In this document: positions 7,746 through 10,621 of the stretch, piece after piece
How the letters are laid out: each line of letters opens with the position of its first letter
Position numbering within the stretch: the first letter of the stretch is position 1
Assembly (NCBI GenBank): GCA_027596195.1
Contig: JADGJG010000946.1
Location: 1 to 10,621, forward strand
DNA: 10,621 nucleotides
Origin: Podochytrium sp. JEL0797
Taxonomy: Eukaryota > Chytridiomycota > Chytridiomycetes > Chytridiales > Chytriomycetaceae
Reading direction: 5' to 3'
Position numbers and translations under genes: made by a program
Notes under the pieces: model-generated
Seen by the model: the letters and a program-made list of their open reading frames with translations, nothing else
Told to the model about the DNA's origin: nothing
Database searches by the model: none

Positions 7746-7843
7746 GAAAAAAATACACCAGAGAACAGTGCATGCGAAGCCAGAAAACAGAGACGAGAGC
7801 ACAAAAGAGAAATAATCCTCCCTCGCACCAAATCCCACCCAGT

Positions 7844-8458
7844 TTAACGGTAACGACGGAGAGAAAGAGTGTTGCGACGCTTCCAGTTCTTGCGACGACC
7901 ACCTCCCATAACCTTGTGGAACTTGTGGCCCTTTCCAAGTCCACGGTTCTGCTTTCCAATCGCCGTAAGTCCACGCGACTCACGTCTCTTGTGCACGGGC
8001 GCCACGATCCAGTTGATGCGGGCATCGCGACGGATCGCCTTGTGCTGCGGGTCCACAAGAATGACCTCGTAGAACTTGAAAGTAGAGTCCTGGTTGACCC
8101 AGTACGAGTTCAACACACGCAAGTTTCCACACTTGCGTCCAACACGCTCCTCGGCAGTCGAACGGTGCGAACGTTGGTACTTGAGCTGGTTGACTCCCTG
8201 GGAAGCGGGCTTTCCGAACACCGCTCCCTTCTTAACCGGTCTCTTGCGGCCTCCACGACGCACACGCACGCGGTAGACAACGTATCCCTGCTTGGCCTTG
8301 TATCCCAAACGACGGGCCTTGTCGGGGCGGGAGGGGCGCGAAGCGCGGTGGATCACGTTGAGCTGACGGAACTCCCAGCATCTGACACGCAGGAGGAAAC
8401 GGACAACGTCGGACTGCTTCTTCTTTTGGAGCTCTTCCAAGTACTTGTAGGCACCCAT
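7844..8458 (-). CDS. RPL15: 60S ribosomal protein eL15
   Basis: A complete, single-exon 204-residue protein, the standard length of eukaryotic eL15. It starts [17 protein letters not shown] and contains the family-typical [52 protein letters not shown] and [19 protein letters not shown] segments, with a very basic C-terminus ending LSLRRYR. eL15 is a structural component of the large ribosomal subunit that binds 28S/25S rRNA. The coding region has no intron and no damage, and uses C-ending codons heavily, as expected for a highly expressed gene. It is transcribed divergently from the NDUFAF7-like gene and lies upstream of the phosphatase pair on the same strand. Confidence 0.98.
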   Translation of the reverse strand: MGAYKYLEELQKKKQSDVVRFLLRVRCWEFRQLNVIHRASRPSRPDKARRLGYKAKQGYVVYRVRVRRGGRKRPVKKGAVFGKPASQGVNQLKYQRSHRSTAEERVGRKCGNLRVLNSYWVNQDSTFKFYEVILVDPQHKAIRRDARINWIVAPVHKRRESRGLTAIGKQNRGLGKGHKFHKVMGGGRRKNWKRRNTLSLRRYR

Positions 8459-9137
8459 GTTTGATTAGGTCTAGGGAATCGAAGTTAGATACGGTATTGT
8501 GGGGAGGGTTTGGCATTGGTGTGGGTGGAGTGGAGTCCTTCAAAACGGCATCTGGGCCGTCAACCATCCGGAATCACTCGCAGCCATCAGCGCATGCATT
8601 CCGCACACAGAGCGTATCAGTGGCATCGCTACAAGGCTCCTGCGAGGTCTAGATGGCATGCCGAAGGTCCGTCACGGTGGGGATGGGGCGGTCAACGACT
8701 CAACTGTTGGACTGAAAAAAAAACCAAAGGGAAAAAACAGTGAGAAGCGCCACGCCGGACAGCGACTTCTTCACCTCCAAAACAGACAGAATATAGCCAA
8801 ACAAATATTACTGGAGGGTCTTTTCAGATCCGTCTGTCCTTGACCCCAAGAGAATAAAAGGGAAAACGCGTTTGGAATTTGCGAATGCGATTCTGGAGGC
8901 ATTGCACAACTCCAAATACAGCGTTTAGTGTTTACAATCCGATAAAGTCGAATTGAGACTGGATCATCATCTCATTTGACGAAAAGAGCGTATCAATTTG
9001 GCATTCGCAGTCGGCTTGATGCGACGTGTTTGCAAGAGGGTCTATTGAGTTTTGCAGATTGTCTTGAGTGATTCGTCTCTGATTGGTACTTCAAACTTCA
9101 TTGGTTTCGCAACGCTTCTTCGGTTCCAAACCGCAAA
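8459..9137. promoter_or_regulatory. Divergent intergenic region, probable shared promoter
   Basis: This 679-bp region separates two outward-facing starts, eL15 (minus) and the NDUFAF7-like gene (plus), so it must contain both promoters. On the minus strand, just before the eL15 ATG, a CTAAC branch-point-like sequence (8488-8484) is followed by an acceptor-like CCCTAG (AG at 8472-8471), which suggests a 5'-UTR intron. No convincing donor was found. A plus-strand GAATAAAAG lies near 8851-8859. No open frame here translates into anything recognisable. Confidence 0.6.
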
Positions 9138-10560
9138 ATGTTTGCTCGAAATCTCCTCCGCCAAGCGCGGCGATCCATCCACAACAAGCCGCCTTCCAAC
9201 CTCACGGAACCACTCCTCGTATCTCCGAAACCATTCCATATCAACAAAGAACTCTTGACTCCTCTCGCAAAGCACTTGTCCGACACCATTCGAGTACGAG
9301 CCGCCCATTTTTTGCGTTTTTGATTCAACCTGCGAACCTGACACCCCACTCCACCGCGGGACCCTTGCCCGACCAACAGATCAATGGACCCATCTCAACC
9401 GCCCACTTCATGCGCCAAGCCCTCGTCCACCCCCTCGGCGGATACTACATGAAACAAGACGTGTTTGGCCAAAAAGGCGACTTCATCACCTCCCCCGAAA
9501 TCAGCCAAATGTTTGGCGAACTAGTTGGCGTGTTCCTCGTGGCCCAATGGCAACAGATGGGTCGCCCCGCGCGGTTCAACCTCGTGGAGCTCGGGCCTGG
9601 GAGGGGAACGTTGATGGCGGATGTGTTGCGGACTGTCACGCAGTTTGAGGCGTTTATGAAGGGAATTGGAAGTGTGAATTTGGTGGAGGCGAGTCCGTTT
9701 TTGAGGGGGGTGCAGAGTCGCGTGTTGACGGGGAGTGAGGAGGAGGTGGAGGTGGTGGGGAACGGGAAGGAGGGGGGTGGGGTGGATGTGAGTGGGGGTG
9801 GGGAGAGGGAGGGGTTTCAGATTCATTGGCATGATGGGTTGGAGAGTGTTGAACGCGGTTTGTTTGTTGATTTGGGGTGGAGGTTTCAGACCGAGACTGA
9901 TCATGCGCGTTTAATAGGAGTGCCCATGTTCTTGATTGCACACGAGTTTTTCGACGCGATGCCTGTGTATCAATTCCAGGTTTTGTACTTGCGTTGATTT
10001 TGGGCTTCATTTTTGTTGTTTCTCACATCATTTTCTTTTTATACGCAGATGGCCACCGACGGATGGCGAGAAGTAATGGTCGATTTGGATGAAGCTTCAA
10101 CCAGGTACAACCTCCCTTCCTAACCTTTTTCAATCTCAATCTCGTTTCCCGATTCCAGCCCCCACAACTTCTGCACAATCCTATCCCCCGGCAAAACCAA
10201 AGCCTCCGTGACACTCCTGCAAGACGAGCGATACAAGCGGTTTAAGGAGGGCAGTCGCATCGAGGTATCACCCGACAGTTACACATACGCGCACCAAATC
10301 GGACAACGCATTCGAGAGGATGGAGGGTTTGCCCTCGTGGCGGATTATGGCAAAGATTTGATCATGTCGGATACGATGCGGGTTTGTTTATTTTTTGTAT
10401 TCTTGAAATACGGGTTGAACTGACCTGACTCATAAATATCACACAGGGAATTCAAAACCACAAGTTTGTGTCTGCGCTTTCGAAACCGGGTGATTCGGAT
10501 TTGACGGCGGATGTTGATTTCTCTTTCTTGGCCAAGGCGTTCCGAGAGGCTGGTTCGTGC
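9138..10560 (+). CDS. NDUFAF7: NDUFAF7/MidA-family complex I assembly arginine methyltransferase, 3' partial
   Basis: Five exons join in frame: 9138-9293, 9380-9979, 10049-10104, 10159-10381 and 10447 onward. The introns are 86, 69, 54 and 65 nt, all GT-AG. The N-terminus (MFARNLLRQARRSIHNKPP) is Arg-rich without acidic residues, a typical mitochondrial presequence. Then come INGPISTAHFMRQAL, GGYY, GDFITSPEISQMFGE, the SAM-binding motif NLVELGPGRGTLMADVLR (from about residue 119), AHEFFDAMPVYQFQ, GWREVMVDLD, GGFALVADYGKD and PGDSDLTADVDFSFL. Family members dimethylate an arginine of the NDUFS2 subunit in the mitochondrial matrix, which is needed for early complex I assembly. Residues 170-196 form a Glu/Gly-rich insertion. 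About 383 residues are present before the poly-G end; compared with about 440 in the human protein, roughly the last 60-90 are missing. Confidence 0.93.
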
Positions 10561-10621
10561 GGGGGGGGGGGGGGGGGGCGGGGGGGGGGGGGGCGGCGGG
10601 GGCGGCGCGGCGGCGGCAGGG
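10561..10621. other. Poly-G contig end, probable artefact
   Basis: The coding exon breaks off into about 60 nt made of G with scattered C and a single A: 18 consecutive G, then G-runs broken by C, then GGC-type repeats. It carries no coding information and mirrors the poly-C at the other end (poly-G when read outward). It most likely reflects low-signal sequencing cycles assembled onto the contig ends. Confidence 0.75.

Noticed and set aside
6712..7815. 367-residue plus-strand frame opposite the compact phosphatase
   Set aside because: It is the antisense of a gene with all catalytic motifs; GC-rich codon use on one strand leaves long open frames on the other.
9083..9137. In-frame plus-strand sequence upstream of 9138 as the start of NDUFAF7
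   Set aside because: That frame lacks a targeting signal and family similarity before exon 2; the ATG at 9138 gives a clear mitochondrial presequence and joins exon 2 by a phase-0 intron.
10561..10621. G-rich end as a telomere or G-quadruplex element
   Set aside because: It has no periodic telomeric unit, interrupts a conserved exon and mirrors the other end; artefact is simpler.
1..10621. tRNA, rRNA, CRISPR array, transposase or viral gene
   Set aside because: Both strands were scanned by eye for cloverleaf ends, regularly spaced repeats and mobile-element protein motifs; none was found.

Overview
The window looks like a complete contig of a eukaryotic nuclear genome, most likely a fungus and possibly an early-diverging (chytrid-like) one. 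The evidence is short GT-AG introns (54-113 nt), very tight gene spacing, an intron-free eL15 coding region, fungal/opisthokont-type housekeeping proteins and a relic of a metazoan-style C2H2 zinc-finger array. The exact lineage is inference; another opisthokont protist cannot be excluded. Both ends run into homopolymer (32 C at the left, about 60 nt of G with a few C at the right). These read as assembly or sequencing artefacts rather than genomic sequence.

Layout. Positions 33-2343 are a gene-poor left flank. It holds a degraded zinc-finger ORF (1037-1417) interrupted by a 15-T run, an unrecognised acidic ORF (1743-2165), and two diverged copies of a short repeated segment (535-781 and 1491-2232) on either side of the zinc-finger relic. 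Positions 2344-8458 carry four genes in a row on the minus strand. In transcription order they are ribosomal protein eL15 (8458-7844), a 384-residue protein tyrosine phosphatase (7641-6487), a second, 796-residue paralogous phosphatase (6439-4049), and a five-exon saccharopine-dehydrogenase-like oxidoreductase (3953-2344). The gaps between them are 202, 47 and 95 bp. After a 679-bp divergent intergenic region, a five-exon NDUFAF7/MidA-type mitochondrial complex I assembly methyltransferase starts on the plus strand at 9138 and is cut off by the contig end.

The genes do not form one pathway. eL15 is a core large-subunit ribosomal protein. The two phosphatases are a tandem duplication and probably act in tyrosine or MAP-kinase dephosphorylation. 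The oxidoreductase is an SCCPDH-family NAD(P)-binding protein of uncertain substrate. The NDUFAF7 gene implies that the organism keeps respiratory complex I. No mobile element, CRISPR array, tRNA or rRNA was found, and nothing qualifies convincingly as a new system. The most unusual signals are the tandem phosphatase pair with a splice-donor-like sequence over the first gene's stop, sharp intragenic switches of strand composition, and the decayed duplicated segment on the left.
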